Below are positions 26,119-35,746 of a DNA stretch of 40,919 nucleotides, in pieces. Where the stretch lies: the NCBI GenBank assembly GCA_020161335.1, contig JAIUOJ010000015.1:1-40919 (forward strand), in the 5' to 3' direction. Below the pieces are notes generated by a model, which was given only the letters and a program-made list of their open reading frames with translations, was not told where the DNA came from and did no database searches. Each line of letters begins with the position of its first letter. The stretch's first letter is position 1. The translations under genes and the position numbers were made by a program. Source of the stretch: Pseudomonadota bacterium (GTDB lineage: Bacteria > Pseudomonadota > Gammaproteobacteria > Xanthomonadales > Xanthomonadaceae).

Positions 26119-26660
26119 GCGACGCCGCCGACACCCTCGCGACGCCGGCCGACGATGCACCCGCGGCGCCGCCGGCCCGCGCGTTCCCCGATGGCTGGCA
26201 ACCGCTGCCGCTGCGCGCGCGCCGCCTGTTCGTGCTCGGCAACGTGTTCGGCCTCGGCCTGCTCGCGCTGGGACTGCTGGTCCCGATCGGCCTGCTGCTG
26301 CGCGATACCGCCCTCGCCCTGCCGCTGGCGATCGCGGTACTCGTGCTGCTGCCATCCTGGGGCGCGTGGCTGGCCTACCGGCAGTTCGAATACACGCGCT
26401 GGCGCGTCGACCGCGACGGCTACGCGCTGCGCCGCGGACGCCTGTGGCGGCAGGAAACCTTCGTGCCGAAGTCGCGCGTGCAGCACCTCGACCTGCAGCG
26501 CGGCCCGATCGAACGCCGCTTCGGCCTGTCGACGCTGGTCATCCACACCGCCGGCACGCGCCAGAGCGCGGTGTCCACGGCGGGGCTGGACGCCGACGAC
26601 GCCGAGGCCCTGCGCGACCACCTCGCGCGCTGGATCGAGCGCGATGACGACGACGCCTGA
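26115..26660 (+). CDS. Bacterial PH-domain membrane protein (YdbS-like)
   Basis: Small membrane protein of 181 residues. Two transmembrane helices (about 38-60 and 65-88; FVLGNVFGLGLLALGLLVPI and LPLAIAVLVLL) precede one bPH2 domain (YTRWRVDRDGYALRRG, VPKSRVQHLDLQRGPIER, FGLSTLVIHTAG). It is encoded immediately before the larger three-domain partner, the usual ydbS-ydbT arrangement. The biochemical role is unknown. The start overlaps the acyltransferase stop and the 3' end overlaps the next gene by 17 bp. Confidence 0.85.
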   Translation: MSDAADTLATPADDAPAAPPARAFPDGWQPLPLRARRLFVLGNVFGLGLLALGLLVPIGLLLRDTALALPLAIAVLVLLPSWGAWLAYRQFEYTRWRVDRDGYALRRGRLWRQETFVPKSRVQHLDLQRGPIERRFGLSTLVIHTAGTRQSAVSTAGLDADDAEALRDHLARWIERDDDDA

Positions 26661-28164
26661 GCCCGCGCCGGCCGTGGTCGCCAGCGCGGAGCGACGACTG
26701 CATCCGTGGTCGTGGCTGTTCGTGCTGCTCGGCTCGCTGCGCCAGTTCATCGTGCCGCTGGTCGTGCTGGTGTTCCTGGGCGGTCGCCGTGACGAGGGCT
26801 ACCAGCTGTTCGGCGCGCTGGTCTTGGTCACGGTGCTGGCGCTGGCGTCGGTGTGGCGCTACTTCACCTACCGCTACCGCATCGACGGCGACAGCTTGCT
26901 GATCCGCAGCGGCCTGCTGGAGCGCAGCCTGCGCCAGGTGCCGTTCTCGCGCATCCACAACGTCGAGCTGCGGCAGACGCTGCTGCATCGGCTGTTCGGC
27001 GTGGCCGAGGTCAAGCTCGAATCCGCCGGCGGCGACAAGCCCGAGGCGCAGATGCGCGTGCTCAAGCTGTCCGACGCGCTGGCGCTGGAGCGGCTGATCC
27101 GCCACCGTGGCCGCGCCGGCGACGCGGACGCACCCGACGCGGCGGACGACGGCGACACGCTGCTCGCCCTGCCCACCGCCGAGATCGTGCGCCTGGGCCT
27201 GGTCTCCAACCGCGGCATGGTGGTGGTCGGCGCCGCGTTCGCACTCGCCTGGCAGGTGTTGCCGGAGGATGCGATGGCGCAGGCCATGCGCAGCCTGTGG
27301 CGGCAGGCGTTCGGCTACGTCAGGCACCTGGACGGCAGCGTCGTCCTGAACACGCTCACCGTGGCCGGCTTCGTGCTCGCCGCCCTGGCACTGGTCCGCG
27401 CGTTCTCGGTGGTGCTGGCGATCGTGCGCTATCACGGCTTCCGCCTGCGCGAACATGGGCGCCGGCTCACCGTCGAACGCGGCCTGCTGGCGCGGGTGCG
27501 CAGCAGCGTGTCGCGGCGGCGCATCCAGGCATGGACGCTGCGCGAGGGCCTGCTGCATCGCCTGTTCCGGCGCCGTTCGCTGGCGATCGACACCGCCGGC
27601 TCGCGCACGGACGGCGCGCAGCAGCAGGACCGTGGCCTGCACGAACTCGCGCCGATCGCCACGCCCGCGGCCTGCGACACCCTGGTGCGGCACGTGCTGG
27701 CGCGCGACGCCTGGCCACCGCGCGACTGGCTGCCGCTGCATCCGCGCGCCTGGCAGCGCCTGCTGCTGGGCGACGTCGTGTTCGCCGCGGCGCTGGTCGC
27801 GGGGTTGTGCTGGTACCTCGGCGGCTGGGGCGCGTTCGGCCTGCTGTGGCTGCCGTGGGCCTGGCTGGCGGCGCGCCGGCAGGCGCGCTTCGCCGGCTAC
27901 CATGTCGACGACCATCTGGTCGCCGTGCGCGAGGGCTGGTGGTCGCGGCACTGGCGCTTCGCCGAGATCGACAAGCTGCAGGCGCTTCAACTGCGGCAGT
28001 CGCCGCTCGACCGCCGCTTCGGCATGGCCTCGCTGTGGCTGGACACCGCCGGCGCGAACCCGATGGCACCGGCGCTGCGCATGCGCTACCTGCCGCTGGA
28101 CGAGGCGCGCGCGCTGGCCGAACGGTTGGCAGGTGACGTCGCAAGGCGGCCCTTGCGCTGGTAG
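26644..28164 (+). CDS. Bacterial PH-domain membrane protein (YdbT-like, multiple domains)
   Basis: Membrane protein of 506 residues with repeated bPH2 domains. The first follows two N-terminal helices (YRYRIDGDSLLIRSG, VPFSRIHNVELRQTLLHR). The second is in the middle (FRLREHGRRLTVERGLLARV, SRRRIQAWTLREGLLHR). The third is at the C-terminus (YHVDDHLVAVREGWW, KLQALQLRQSPLDRRFG). Three pairs of transmembrane helices separate them. This is the standard YdbT layout and length (E. coli about 490). ATG 26644 is used; it overlaps the preceding gene by 17 bp. It probably forms a complex with the YdbS-like protein; the function is unassigned. It ends 15 bp from a convergent glycosyltransferase gene. 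Confidence 0.87.
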   Translation: MTTTPEPAPAVVASAERRLHPWSWLFVLLGSLRQFIVPLVVLVFLGGRRDEGYQLFGALVLVTVLALASVWRYFTYRYRIDGDSLLIRSGLLERSLRQVPFSRIHNVELRQTLLHRLFGVAEVKLESAGGDKPEAQMRVLKLSDALALERLIRHRGRAGDADAPDAADDGDTLLALPTAEIVRLGLVSNRGMVVVGAAFALAWQVLPEDAMAQAMRSLWRQAFGYVRHLDGSVVLNTLTVAGFVLAALALVRAFSVVLAIVRYHGFRLREHGRRLTVERGLLARVRSSVSRRRIQAWTLREGLLHRLFRRRSLAIDTAGSRTDGAQQQDRGLHELAPIATPAACDTLVRHVLARDAWPPRDWLPLHPRAWQRLLLGDVVFAAALVAGLCWYLGGWGAFGLLWLPWAWLAARRQARFAGYHVDDHLVAVREGWWSRHWRFAEIDKLQALQLRQSPLDRRFGMASLWLDTAGANPMAPALRMRYLPLDEARALAERLAGDVARRPLRW

Positions 28165-28179
28165 CCGTTGCGGGCCGCG

Positions 28180-29214
28180 CTATGGCGCCCCGTCGCCGCG
28201 CAGCCAGCGGACCTGGTCCCGGTAGAACGCGTCCAGTTCGCGCAGCTTTGCATCGATGCGCATCGACGCCAGCGGATAGCCCTGCCGCTGCGGACGCGCG
28301 TCGACCATGTCCGAGAGCGCCTGCGCCAGCGCGGCGACATTCTCCACCGGCACCAACCCGCGTCCGATCAGCGGCGCGAGGTGACGCGCGCCGCCCGTCT
28401 GCGTGGCCAGCACCGGCAGCCCCGCCTGCATCGCCTCCAGCAGCACCAGGCCGAACGGCTCCTCGCGCGAGGCGCTGACGAAGCCATCGAACGCCGCCAG
28501 CCAGTCCTCCGGCCGCTCCACGAAACCGGGCATGGCGACATCGCGCCCGGCCCGCGCGCGCAGGGCGTCGAGTTCGCGGCCACCGCCGACCAACGCAAGC
28601 CTCGCGCGCGGCGGCGCGGCGTGCCTGAAGGCGTCGATCAGCAGGTCCATGCCCTTGCTCGGCTCCATGCGCCCGATCGAACCCACGAGGAAGTCATCCT
28701 CCCCCGCGCCGATCGACGCGCGGATCCGCGCGCGCGCATCGGGCGAAGGTGCGCGCGGCACCACCCAATTGTCGATCTGCACCGAATGCCGGCGCAGCGG
28801 TTCCGGGATCGTCGGCAGCTGCCAGGGCGCGATCGCGACCAGCCCGTCCAGGTGCGCGTGCTGGCGGCGGTCGTAGCCGATGTGCAGCGTGGCCACGCGC
28901 GGGAACCCGCGCACGCCGCGCAACGCGATCGAAGCGGAGCCCAGGTGCGCATGCGCGACGTCCGGCGCGAGCCGGCGCACCACCGCGCGCGCCTGCGGCA
29001 CCGACGGCCAGCGCGCGAGGAAGTCGTGCACGAGCTCGACCTGCACGCGCGGATCCACCCGATGCGCAATCGCGTCCGCGCGCGCCTGTGCCGCCTTGCG
29101 CCGCAGGACCAGGGTGACGCGATGCCCGGCCTCGGCCTGGGCCGCGGTCAGTTCGAGCACGTGCCGCTCGGTGCCGGCGAAGCGTGCGGTCAGCAGCAGG
29201 TGGACGATGTGCAT
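28180..29214 (-). CDS. GT4-family glycosyltransferase
   Basis: GT-B fold glycosyltransferase of the group 1 (GT4) type, 344 residues. The N-terminal acceptor domain starts MHIVHLLLTARFAGTERHV. The donor domain shows VGSIGRMEPSKGMDLL and the sugar-nucleotide motif EEPFGLVLLEAMQAGLPV. Start ATG 29214 gives the expected beta-strand N-terminus. It lies divergent from a heptosyltransferase-like gene and close to lipid A and GT2 genes, so a role in LPS core or another surface glycan is likely. The sugar and acceptor cannot be read from sequence. Confidence 0.9.
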   Translation of the reverse strand: MHIVHLLLTARFAGTERHVLELTAAQAEAGHRVTLVLRRKAAQARADAIAHRVDPRVQVELVHDFLARWPSVPQARAVVRRLAPDVAHAHLGSASIALRGVRGFPRVATLHIGYDRRQHAHLDGLVAIAPWQLPTIPEPLRRHSVQIDNWVVPRAPSPDARARIRASIGAGEDDFLVGSIGRMEPSKGMDLLIDAFRHAAPPRARLALVGGGRELDALRARAGRDVAMPGFVERPEDWLAAFDGFVSASREEPFGLVLLEAMQAGLPVLATQTGGARHLAPLIGRGLVPVENVAALAQALSDMVDARPQRQGYPLASMRIDAKLRELDAFYRDQVRWLRGDGAP

Positions 29215-29323
29215 GGCCGGGCCGGCGTGATGTCGGCCGCGATTCTCGCCCATCGCCGGCGCGGCCACCACGGCGCCGCTGGGTTACGCTGGCCGCCGCA
29301 CCGCCAGGCCGCGTCCCGCCGAC

Positions 29324-30367
29324 ATGCCGCTTCCCGCACCCGCCTCACCGAGCCCTGCCCCACCCCTGATCGTCCGCTGCGGCGCGTTCGGCGACATGGT
29401 CATGCTGACCACGCTGATGCGCCTGGTGTCGGCGCGTTACGGGCAACCGGTGGACGTGGTCAGTTCCGGCGGCTGGACGCCGCCGCTGCTCGAACGCGAG
29501 CCGACGCTGGGCCACCTGCAGATGGTGACCAGCCGCAAGACCCCCTACCTGCTGTGCCCGAGCCAGTGGGCGCTGGTGCGCTGGCTGCGCGCGCGCGGGC
29601 GCGGGCCGGTGTACCTGGGCGACATCGATCCGGAGATGCGCGCCCTGCTTCGGCGCGGCGGCGTGCGCGACGAGGACATCGTGGCGCGCCCGGCGGCCGG
29701 CGAAGACGCGCCGGTGCTGTGGCCCGACCGCTGGCTCGCGCTCGGCGCGCAGGATCCGTCGCACGCGTGGCCCACCGTTGCCGTGGACGCGGCGCAGTTC
29801 CGCCTGCCGCGGCTGGTGGTGACCGATGCCGAGCGCGCCGCGTTCGCGCAATGGCGCGACGACCGGCGGCTGCACGGCCCGCTGGTGCTGTTCCAGCCCG
29901 GCAACAAGCGTACGCACAAGCGCGGCAAGGTGATGACCGCCGACCACCCCAAGCACTGGGATGCCGCGCATTGGGCGGCGGTCGCGCAGGCGGTGCTCGA
30001 AGACCTGCCGGAAGCGCAGGTGCTGCTGTGCGGCTCGCCGCCCGAACACGAAGTGCTCGAGGACATCCGCCTTGCCGCCGGACACGACCCGCGCGTGCAC
30101 AACCTGTCCAACGAGCTGCCGATTCCGCGGCTGCTGCCGCTGATCGAACAGGCGCACAGCATGGTCTCGGTCGACACCGGGCCGGCGCATGCCGCGGCCG
30201 CGCTCGGCTGCCCACTGGTCGTGATGTTCGGCGCGGCCTCGCCGGAGAAATGGCGGCCGATCGGCCCCGGACGCATCGCGCTGCTGGGCGGCGAACGCGG
30301 CGCGGCCAGCCGCGTGGCCGACATCCCGGTGGACCGCGTGGTCGCGGCCTGGCGTTCGCTGGCGTAG
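29324..30367 (+). CDS. GT9-family (heptosyltransferase-like) glycosyltransferase
   Basis: Glycosyltransferase of family 9, 347 residues, resembling LPS core heptosyltransferases. The N-terminus PPLIVRCGAFGDMVMLTTLMRL has the GDM/T signature after the first strand. The C-terminal half contains VSVDTGPAHAAAALGCPLVVMFG, the conserved donor-site segment. ATG 29324 leaves a short proline-rich leader (PLPAPASPSPAPP). The 109-bp divergent spacer to the GT4 gene must hold both promoters. The donor is probably ADP-heptose, but other sugars are used in the family. Confidence 0.88.
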   Translation: MPLPAPASPSPAPPLIVRCGAFGDMVMLTTLMRLVSARYGQPVDVVSSGGWTPPLLEREPTLGHLQMVTSRKTPYLLCPSQWALVRWLRARGRGPVYLGDIDPEMRALLRRGGVRDEDIVARPAAGEDAPVLWPDRWLALGAQDPSHAWPTVAVDAAQFRLPRLVVTDAERAAFAQWRDDRRLHGPLVLFQPGNKRTHKRGKVMTADHPKHWDAAHWAAVAQAVLEDLPEAQVLLCGSPPEHEVLEDIRLAAGHDPRVHNLSNELPIPRLLPLIEQAHSMVSVDTGPAHAAAALGCPLVVMFGAASPEKWRPIGPGRIALLGGERGAASRVADIPVDRVVAAWRSLA

Positions 30368-30401
30368 CACGCCGGCCCGGCGCATGCCGCCGGGCGAAGC
30401 C

Positions 30402-31382
30402 TCAGGCGCAGGCCGCGAGCACGCGCCGTGCGCGCAGCGCGCGCATCCACCAGCCGCGCCGCAGGTAGGCCTGGATCACGGCGTCGCCGCGGCGCGCGAA
30501 CAGGTCGCGGACCACGCGGCGGAATTCGGCCTGCAGCCCGGCATCCTGCGCCGGCAGCTTGGCGGCCAGCGACACCACGCTGCGCAGGCTGAAGTGGTCG
30601 ATCGCGAACCAGGCGCGGCGGTCCAGGCCCGCCATCGCCGCGAAGTCGGCGCGCAGGCTCGACAGCGCGGCCAGCAGGTCGCGCGCACGCGCGGGCGATG
30701 GCGTCCTCAGCGTGCTGCCCGGCCACTGCCGGTAGCCCACCCAGACCTCCGGGATGTACACGTGCCGGCGCGCCGCCGACAGCAGCCGGGCCATCACCGC
30801 GACGTCCTCGAAGATGCGGCCCTGCGGGAACGCGCCACCCTCCCACAGCGAGCGGCGCGCGATCTTGCTCCACACGTGCAGCTCGCCGTTGCGCAGCACG
30901 CCGGCGACCAGCGCGCAGCGGTCGGTCGACACGGCGCGCGCGCGGCCCGCGAACGTCCGCCGGTGCCGTTCCCCGCGCAGGCGATGCTTGAGCCCGGACG
31001 CCTCGCGCAGCGTGCGGTAGTCGCAGAGCACGAGGTCGGGATCGCTGGCCTCCAGCGTGCGACGAAGCCCCGCCAGCGCACCCGGCAACAGCACGTCGTC
31101 GGCGTCGAGGAACCACACGTAGTCGCCGCGCGCCTCCGCCAACAACCGGTTACGGGCGGCCGCGATCCCGCCATTGCGCGGCGCGCGGTGCACACGTACC
31201 ACCCCGGGGTGTTCGGCCTGCAGGCGCGCGCAGATGTCGCCGGTGGCATCGGTGGAGGCGTCGTCGAGCACGACGACCTCGATGCCCTCGATGCCCTGCG
31301 CAAGGACCGAAGCCATGCAGGCGTGGACATGCGTCCCGGCGTTGTACGCCGGGACCAGGAGGCTGAGCCAGGGGGAAGGCAT
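30402..31382 (-). CDS. GT2-family glycosyltransferase
   Basis: GT-A fold family 2 glycosyltransferase, 326 residues, cytoplasmic face of the inner membrane. The N-terminus is WLSLLVPAYNAGTHVHACM. VVVLDDASTDATGDIC and the DXD-type motif WFLDADDVLLPG complete the nucleotide-sugar site. HVWSKIARRSLW and FEDVAVMARLL match the acceptor side of GT2 enzymes. It is probably part of surface-glycan assembly with its neighbours. It is convergent with the GT9 gene (34-bp gap). Confidence 0.9.
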   Translation of the reverse strand: MPSPWLSLLVPAYNAGTHVHACMASVLAQGIEGIEVVVLDDASTDATGDICARLQAEHPGVVRVHRAPRNGGIAAARNRLLAEARGDYVWFLDADDVLLPGALAGLRRTLEASDPDLVLCDYRTLREASGLKHRLRGERHRRTFAGRARAVSTDRCALVAGVLRNGELHVWSKIARRSLWEGGAFPQGRIFEDVAVMARLLSAARRHVYIPEVWVGYRQWPGSTLRTPSPARARDLLAALSSLRADFAAMAGLDRRAWFAIDHFSLRSVVSLAAKLPAQDAGLQAEFRRVVRDLFARRGDAVIQAYLRRGWWMRALRARRVLAACA

Positions 31383-31575
31383 GCGTGGGGGCGCGTGGGA
31401 AGGAGGGTGGGACCGCGTTCCATGCGGCTGGGCTGACCGGGCACCAGCATGGCGCGCGCACCCCCAACGTTGCGTGACGGCCCCGGCCGGAAATGGCGAC
31501 GGCAATCGCGTTTCGCGCCTCCGGCCTCGACCGCAGCGGTGGCCCCACCGGCCCGGACGCGGCGGTCCGGCCGGG
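31383..31575. other. Spacer between two GT2 genes
   Basis: 193 bp without a supported gene. CCGGAC (31553-31558) and GTCCGG (31565-31570) form a small hairpin just beyond the stop of the right-hand GT2 gene and may terminate or stabilise its transcript; no T-tract follows. The promoter of the left-hand GT2 gene should lie here but cannot be pinpointed. Confidence 0.4.
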
Positions 31576-32439
31576 TCAGTGCGTTGCCGCGTCTTGGGCC
31601 GACGCCAGCAGGCCCGTGCCGCCGCACGGCTTCTCGATGCCGTGCGGCGTCCAGCGCAGCCGCGCCTCGCGCGCCTGCACGCGGATCGCGCGGTTCGCCT
31701 GCATCGACGCCTCGGTCTTGTAGCCGCGCGCATGGTCGAGGTGCACGCACACCGCGCGATGCCGCACCTGCTTGCCGCGGATCCCGTGGCGCTCCAGCCG
31801 TTCACCCAGCTCGCGGTCGGCGCCGCCGTACTTCATGCGTTCGTCATAGCCGTTGACCGCCAGCAGGTCGGCCTTCCAGGCCGAGGAGTTGCAGTTGTTG
31901 AAAGTGGCGCCGGCGGTGGTGATCGCGTCCAGCACGCGCGCCGCGAGCGGCCCGGCGCCGAGCTTGCGCCGGTTCGAGCCGCCCAGCCGCTCGTGCGACC
32001 GCAGCCACGCCGGTTCAAAGCAGCGCCCGCTGGCGATGTCGTCCAGCGAGATGCGCGTGCTCAAGGCCATGCCGAGCTTGCAGTAACCGCCCGACAGGAA
32101 CCGCCCCGGTTCGGCCAGGCGCGCATGCACGGCGAGGAAGTCGCTCCGCGGGATGCAGTCGCCGTCGGTGAACATCACGTAGTCGTGCGCGGCCAGCGGG
32201 ATCGCCTTGTTGAGGATTTCCTGGCGGCGGTAGCCGTCGTCCTCGTGCCACAGATGCCGCAGCGGCACCGGGTAGTCGGCGGCGAGCTGCGCGACCAGTT
32301 CCGCCGTGGCGCGGCGCGAACCGTCGTCGGCCACGATCACTTCGAAGTCCCGGTGCGCCTGCCGGGCATAGCCGGCCAGCACTTTCCGCAACCAGTCTTC
32401 CGCGTTGTAGGTACTGACGACCACCGAGATCGACCGCAT
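31576..32439 (-). CDS. GT2-family glycosyltransferase with galactosyltransferase-like C-terminus
   Basis: Family 2 glycosyltransferase of 287 residues. SISVVVSTYNAEDWLRKVL begins the GT-A fold, VIVADDGS follows, and VMFTDGDCIPRSDFL carries the DXD motif. The C-terminal part has NNCNSSAWKADLLAVNGYDERM followed by YGGADRELGERL, the pattern of the galactosyltransferase C-terminal domain. It probably acts in LPS core or surface polysaccharide synthesis. The donor is unknown. It lies 90 bp downstream of rsmB in the same direction. Confidence 0.9.
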   Translation of the reverse strand: MRSISVVVSTYNAEDWLRKVLAGYARQAHRDFEVIVADDGSRRATAELVAQLAADYPVPLRHLWHEDDGYRRQEILNKAIPLAAHDYVMFTDGDCIPRSDFLAVHARLAEPGRFLSGGYCKLGMALSTRISLDDIASGRCFEPAWLRSHERLGGSNRRKLGAGPLAARVLDAITTAGATFNNCNSSAWKADLLAVNGYDERMKYGGADRELGERLERHGIRGKQVRHRAVCVHLDHARGYKTEASMQANRAIRVQAREARLRWTPHGIEKPCGGTGLLASAQDAATH

Positions 32440-32529
32440 CCACGCCCTCCGCGCTTCCCCGCGCCTTCCGCCGCGAATCCTACCGGGTGCGCGGGGTCGC
32501 GGCGTCTTCGCGCCCGCCGCGGGCGCAGG

Positions 32530-33843
32530 TCACGCGGCGCGGCGCAGCGCGGCGTAGAAGAACCCGTCCATGCCGGCCTCGCCCGGCAGGCGCTGGCGAC
32601 CCGCTCCCGCTTCGCGGCCGAAGGTCTCCGGCAACGCGACGGCGGCGGCATCCGGGGTGCGCGCCAGGAACGCCGCCACCTGCGCCTCGTTCTCGGCCTT
32701 GAGGATCGAGCAGGTGGCATAGAGCAGCACGCCACCGGGGGCCAGCAGCGGCCACAGCGCATCGAGCAGCCTCGCCTGCAGCGCGACCAGCGCGTCGACG
32801 TCGCGCTCGCGCCGGTGCAGCAGCACGTCGGGCTGGCGGCGGATGATGCCGGTCGCCGAGCACGGCGCGTCGAGCAGGATCGCGTCGAAGGGTTCGCGGT
32901 CCCACCAGGCCGCGGTGTCGGTCGCGTCCGCGGCCAGCAGCCGGGCGTCGGCGCCCACGCCCAGTCGCGCGAACGTGGCGCGCACCTTGCGCAGGCGCGC
33001 CTCGTCGATGTCCAGCGCCACCAGGCGCAGCCCGGGGTCGAGCTCCAGCAGGTGCGCGGCCTTGCCGCCGGGCGCGGCGCAGGCGTCCAGCACGCGCGCG
33101 CCGGACGCGGGCGACAGGGCGCCGGCCACGCGCTGCGCGGCGCCGTCCTGCACCGAGACGTCGCCCTCGGCAAAACCGGGCAGCAGCGCGACGGGCAGGC
33201 TGGCGTCGATGCGCAGCGCGTCGTCGAGCCCGCCTTCGATCATCGCCTCGATCCCGGCGGCGTGCAGGCGATCGCGATAGGCGTCGCGCGTGCCACGCTG
33301 GCGATTCACGCGCAGCCAGGTCGGGGCCCGCGCGCTGCTCGCCTCGACGATGCGCTCCAGTTCGCCCGGCCAGTCGGCCACCAGCCGGCCACGCAGCCAC
33401 GACGGCCACAGGTCGCGCCAGTCGGCTTCGGGCAACCCGTCGCGCTGCGCGCGGCGCAGCAGCGCGTTGACCAGGCCGGCCTGGTGGGTGCGGCCGAGCG
33501 CGCGCGCCGCTTCGACCGTGGCGGCAAGCACCGCGTGCGCGGGCATCTCCAGCGGATCGAGCTGGGCGAAGCCGGCCAGCAGCAACGCGCGCAACGGCGC
33601 ATCGCGCCTCGGCAGCGGCCGCGGCATCCACGCCGCCAACGCGGCGTCACCGCGCGCGCGGATGCGCAGGGCCGCGAAGCAGATCGCCTCGACCAGGGCA
33701 CGGTCGCGCGCGTCGGCGAGGCCGGGCAGCGTGGCGGCGAATTCGGCCTTCAGCGAATGGCCGTGGTGCAGCACCGCGTCGAGCACGCGCGCGGCGGCAA
33801 CGCGCGCGGCCACGCCCGGCGGCAGCGGCGGCTCGCGCGTCAT
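32530..33843 (-). CDS. rsmB: 16S rRNA (cytosine-967-C5)-methyltransferase
   Basis: SAM-dependent rRNA methyltransferase, 437 residues. An N-terminal NusB-like RNA-binding domain (about 10-140; [29 protein letters not shown]) precedes the Rossmann methyltransferase. [16 protein letters not shown] is the SAM motif, [15 protein letters not shown] holds the first Cys and LLYATCSIL the catalytic nucleophile Cys. Length agrees with E. coli RsmB (429). The start codon overlaps the fmt stop (ATGA), so rsmB is translationally coupled to fmt, the typical order in this lineage. Confidence 0.96.
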   Translation of the reverse strand: MTREPPLPPGVAARVAAARVLDAVLHHGHSLKAEFAATLPGLADARDRALVEAICFAALRIRARGDAALAAWMPRPLPRRDAPLRALLLAGFAQLDPLEMPAHAVLAATVEAARALGRTHQAGLVNALLRRAQRDGLPEADWRDLWPSWLRGRLVADWPGELERIVEASSARAPTWLRVNRQRGTRDAYRDRLHAAGIEAMIEGGLDDALRIDASLPVALLPGFAEGDVSVQDGAAQRVAGALSPASGARVLDACAAPGGKAAHLLELDPGLRLVALDIDEARLRKVRATFARLGVGADARLLAADATDTAAWWDREPFDAILLDAPCSATGIIRRQPDVLLHRRERDVDALVALQARLLDALWPLLAPGGVLLYATCSILKAENEAQVAAFLARTPDAAAVALPETFGREAGAGRQRLPGEAGMDGFFYAALRRAA

Positions 33844-34769
33844 GCGCCGGCCTTCAGGTCGCGGCGCGCGTTGAGGTAGTCGGCGGCCGTGATCGCGCGC
33901 GCGCCGGCGCGCTGCAGCGCGCGGATGCGCAGGGCGCCGGTCCCGCAGGCCACGTCCAGCCCATCGCGCGACGCCGCCAGCAGCGTGCCGGGCGCGGCGG
34001 CATGCGCCAGCGACAGGGCGTCGGCCGCATGGATCCGCACGCGTTCGCCGGCAAGCTCGGCCTCGGCCACCGGCCAAGGGAGGAAGGCGCGCACCTTGCG
34101 CGCCAGCACCTCGGCCGGCGCGGCCCAATCGAGCAGCGCTTCGCCTTTTTCCAGCTTGTGCGCGTAGGTGGCGCCGGCGTCGGGCTGCGGCGTCGCCGCA
34201 GGCAGGCGACCGCCGCGCAGCGCGGCAAGCCCCTCGGCCAGCGCCTGCGCACCCAGCTCGGCGAGGCGATCGTGCAGTGCCCCGGACGTTTCCGTCGCGG
34301 CGATCGGCGTACGTCGTTCCAGCAGCACCGGGCCGGTGTCGAGGCCCTGCGCCATGCGCATCAGGCACACGCCGGTCTCGGCATCGCCGGCTTCGATCGC
34401 GCGCTGGATCGGCGCCGCGCCGCGCCAGCGCGGCAGCAGCGAGGCATGCACGTTCCAGCAGCCGTGGCGCGGGATCTCCAGCACCTTCGGCGGCAGCAGC
34501 AGGCCATAGGCCACCACCACCATCAGGTCGGGCCGCAGCGCGCGCAAGGCGGCGCGCGCCTCGACCGTGCGCAAGGTCTCCGGCTGCAGCACCGGCAGGC
34601 CGAGTTCCAGCGCCGCCTGCTTGACCGGCGAGGCGGCCAGGCCGCGGCCGCGCCCGGCGGGGCGGTCGGGCTGGGTATAGACGGCCACCACCTCGCCGTC
34701 GGCCGCGGCCACGCGCAGCGACGGCACGGCGAAGCCGGGCGTGCCGGCGAAGACGATGCGCAGTGCCAT
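33840..34769 (-). CDS. fmt: Methionyl-tRNA formyltransferase
   Basis: Formylates initiator Met-tRNA using 10-formyltetrahydrofolate; 309 residues, family length about 315. The N-terminus [18 protein letters not shown] is typical. The active site segment [17 protein letters not shown] contains the Asn and His, and GLDTGPVL the Asp. The C-terminal OB-like domain starts near residue 205. Normally the gene lies directly behind def; here a 267-bp inverted-repeat element separates them, and the element's end is 11 bp from the fmt ATG, so the fmt ribosome binding region is partly element-derived. Confidence 0.96.
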   Translation of the reverse strand: MALRIVFAGTPGFAVPSLRVAAADGEVVAVYTQPDRPAGRGRGLAASPVKQAALELGLPVLQPETLRTVEARAALRALRPDLMVVVAYGLLLPPKVLEIPRHGCWNVHASLLPRWRGAAPIQRAIEAGDAETGVCLMRMAQGLDTGPVLLERRTPIAATETSGALHDRLAELGAQALAEGLAALRGGRLPAATPQPDAGATYAHKLEKGEALLDWAAPAEVLARKVRAFLPWPVAEAELAGERVRIHAADALSLAHAAAPGTLLAASRDGLDVACGTGALRIRALQRAGARAITAADYLNARRDLKAGA

Positions 34770-34780
34770 CGCCTGGGCCC

Positions 34781-35047
34781 TAGGGCCTGTTGACGCGATT
34801 GGCATGGGCCACGTTGTCCTGTCCGGCCGCCAGGTGGTCGTGCGCGGCGCAGCGGCAGGCTGGCCGCCTGTCCAGGCCGCGCGCGGCCGGCTGGCGGCGG
34901 GACACGGCCACCCGGAGGGCCGCGCTTGAATGCGCACGGGGCCGCGTCATCACTCGGTCATGGATCGACATCCATTCCCTCCCTCTTCCTTGCCCCGCGC
35001 GCACTCAAGCGCGGCGTGGCCCATGCCAATCGCGTTCACAGGCCCTA
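34781..35047. mobile_element. MITE-like element with 33-bp terminal inverted repeats, TA duplication
   Basis: The ends TAGGGCCTGTTGACGCG (from 34781) and CGCGTTCACAGGCCCTA (to 35047) belong to terminal inverted repeats of 33 bp (34781-34813 and 35015-35047) with 2 mismatches. The outer TA at each end looks like a target duplication. GGGCCTGTT ends with TA targets recall the IS427 group of IS5-family elements (from memory). No transposase is present. Two further inverted repeats lie inside: 34820-34833 with 34891-34904 (13 of 14) and 34920-34935 with 34999-35014 (15 of 16). Transcribed from def to fmt it would fold as a three-way junction. It contributes the last base of the def stop codon. 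Confidence 0.82.
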
Positions 35048-35566
35048 TTCGACGTCGCCCTGCTTGCGCAGCTTGTCGTACTTCTTGATCGCGCGGTCGC
35101 GCTTGAGCGCGGACAGGTGGTCGATGAACAGCTTGCCGTCGAGGTGGTCGACCTCGTGCTGCACGCAGGTGGCCAGCAGGCCGTCGACGCGCAGCTCGAA
35201 CGGCGCACCGTGGCGATCCAGCGCCTCGACCACGATGCCGTCCGCGCGGGTGACGTCGGCGAAGATGCCCGGGATCGACAGGCAGCCTTCCTGGTGCACG
35301 CGCAGGTCGGCCGAACGCTCGCGGATCACCGGGTTCACGAACACCAGCGGCTGCTCGCGCCCCTCGGTGACGTCGATCACCATGAAGCGCTGGTGGGTGT
35401 CGACCTGGGTCGCGGCCAGGCCGATGCCGGGCGCCTCGTACATGGTCTGGAACATGTCGTCGAGCAGGCGCTGGAACGCGGAGTCGTGCAGCTGCGCGGC
35501 GTCCACCGGCCGGGCGACGGTGCGCAACCGGGGATGGGGATACTCGAGGATCGGGAGCAGGGCCAT
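35045..35566 (-). CDS. def: Peptide deformylase
   Basis: Metalloenzyme removing the N-terminal formyl group from nascent proteins, 173 residues. All three motifs are intact: GIGLAATQ (motif 1), EGCLSIPG (motif 2, metal Cys) and QHEVDHLDG (motif 3, HExxH metal site and catalytic Glu). Start ATG 35566 gives the typical [16 protein letters not shown]-terminus. The stop TAG is formed at the junction with the inserted element (35045-35047). The C-terminus [13 protein letters not shown] is normal, so the protein is probably not altered. Confidence 0.96.
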   Translation of the reverse strand: MALLPILEYPHPRLRTVARPVDAAQLHDSAFQRLLDDMFQTMYEAPGIGLAATQVDTHQRFMVIDVTEGREQPLVFVNPVIRERSADLRVHQEGCLSIPGIFADVTRADGIVVEALDRHGAPFELRVDGLLATCVQHEVDHLDGKLFIDHLSALKRDRAIKKYDKLRKQGDVE

Positions 35567-35676
35567 GGGCAGGGGTCGTTGGGGGCCACGGACACGGGTC
35601 GCGCCGGCGCCGTGCGTGAAAGGGGGGCGGCGGTCACAACCGCGCGGTACGGCCGTGCATTGTAGCCCCGCCCGGC

Positions 35677-35707
35677 TTGCAATCGGCCGGGCCTTGTACG
35701 CTATAGT
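35677..35707 (+). promoter_or_regulatory. Possible promoter of the LysM gene
   Basis: TTGCAA (35677-35682) and TATAGT (35702-35707) resemble -35 and -10 boxes but are 19 bp apart, longer than ideal. They lie 40 bp upstream of the LysM ATG and after the divergent def start. A strong ribosome binding site (AAGGGGAG) follows. Confidence 0.4.
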
Positions 35708-35746
35708 GCCGGCGCTGCAAGGGGAAATCTCAAGGGGAGCAATTAG

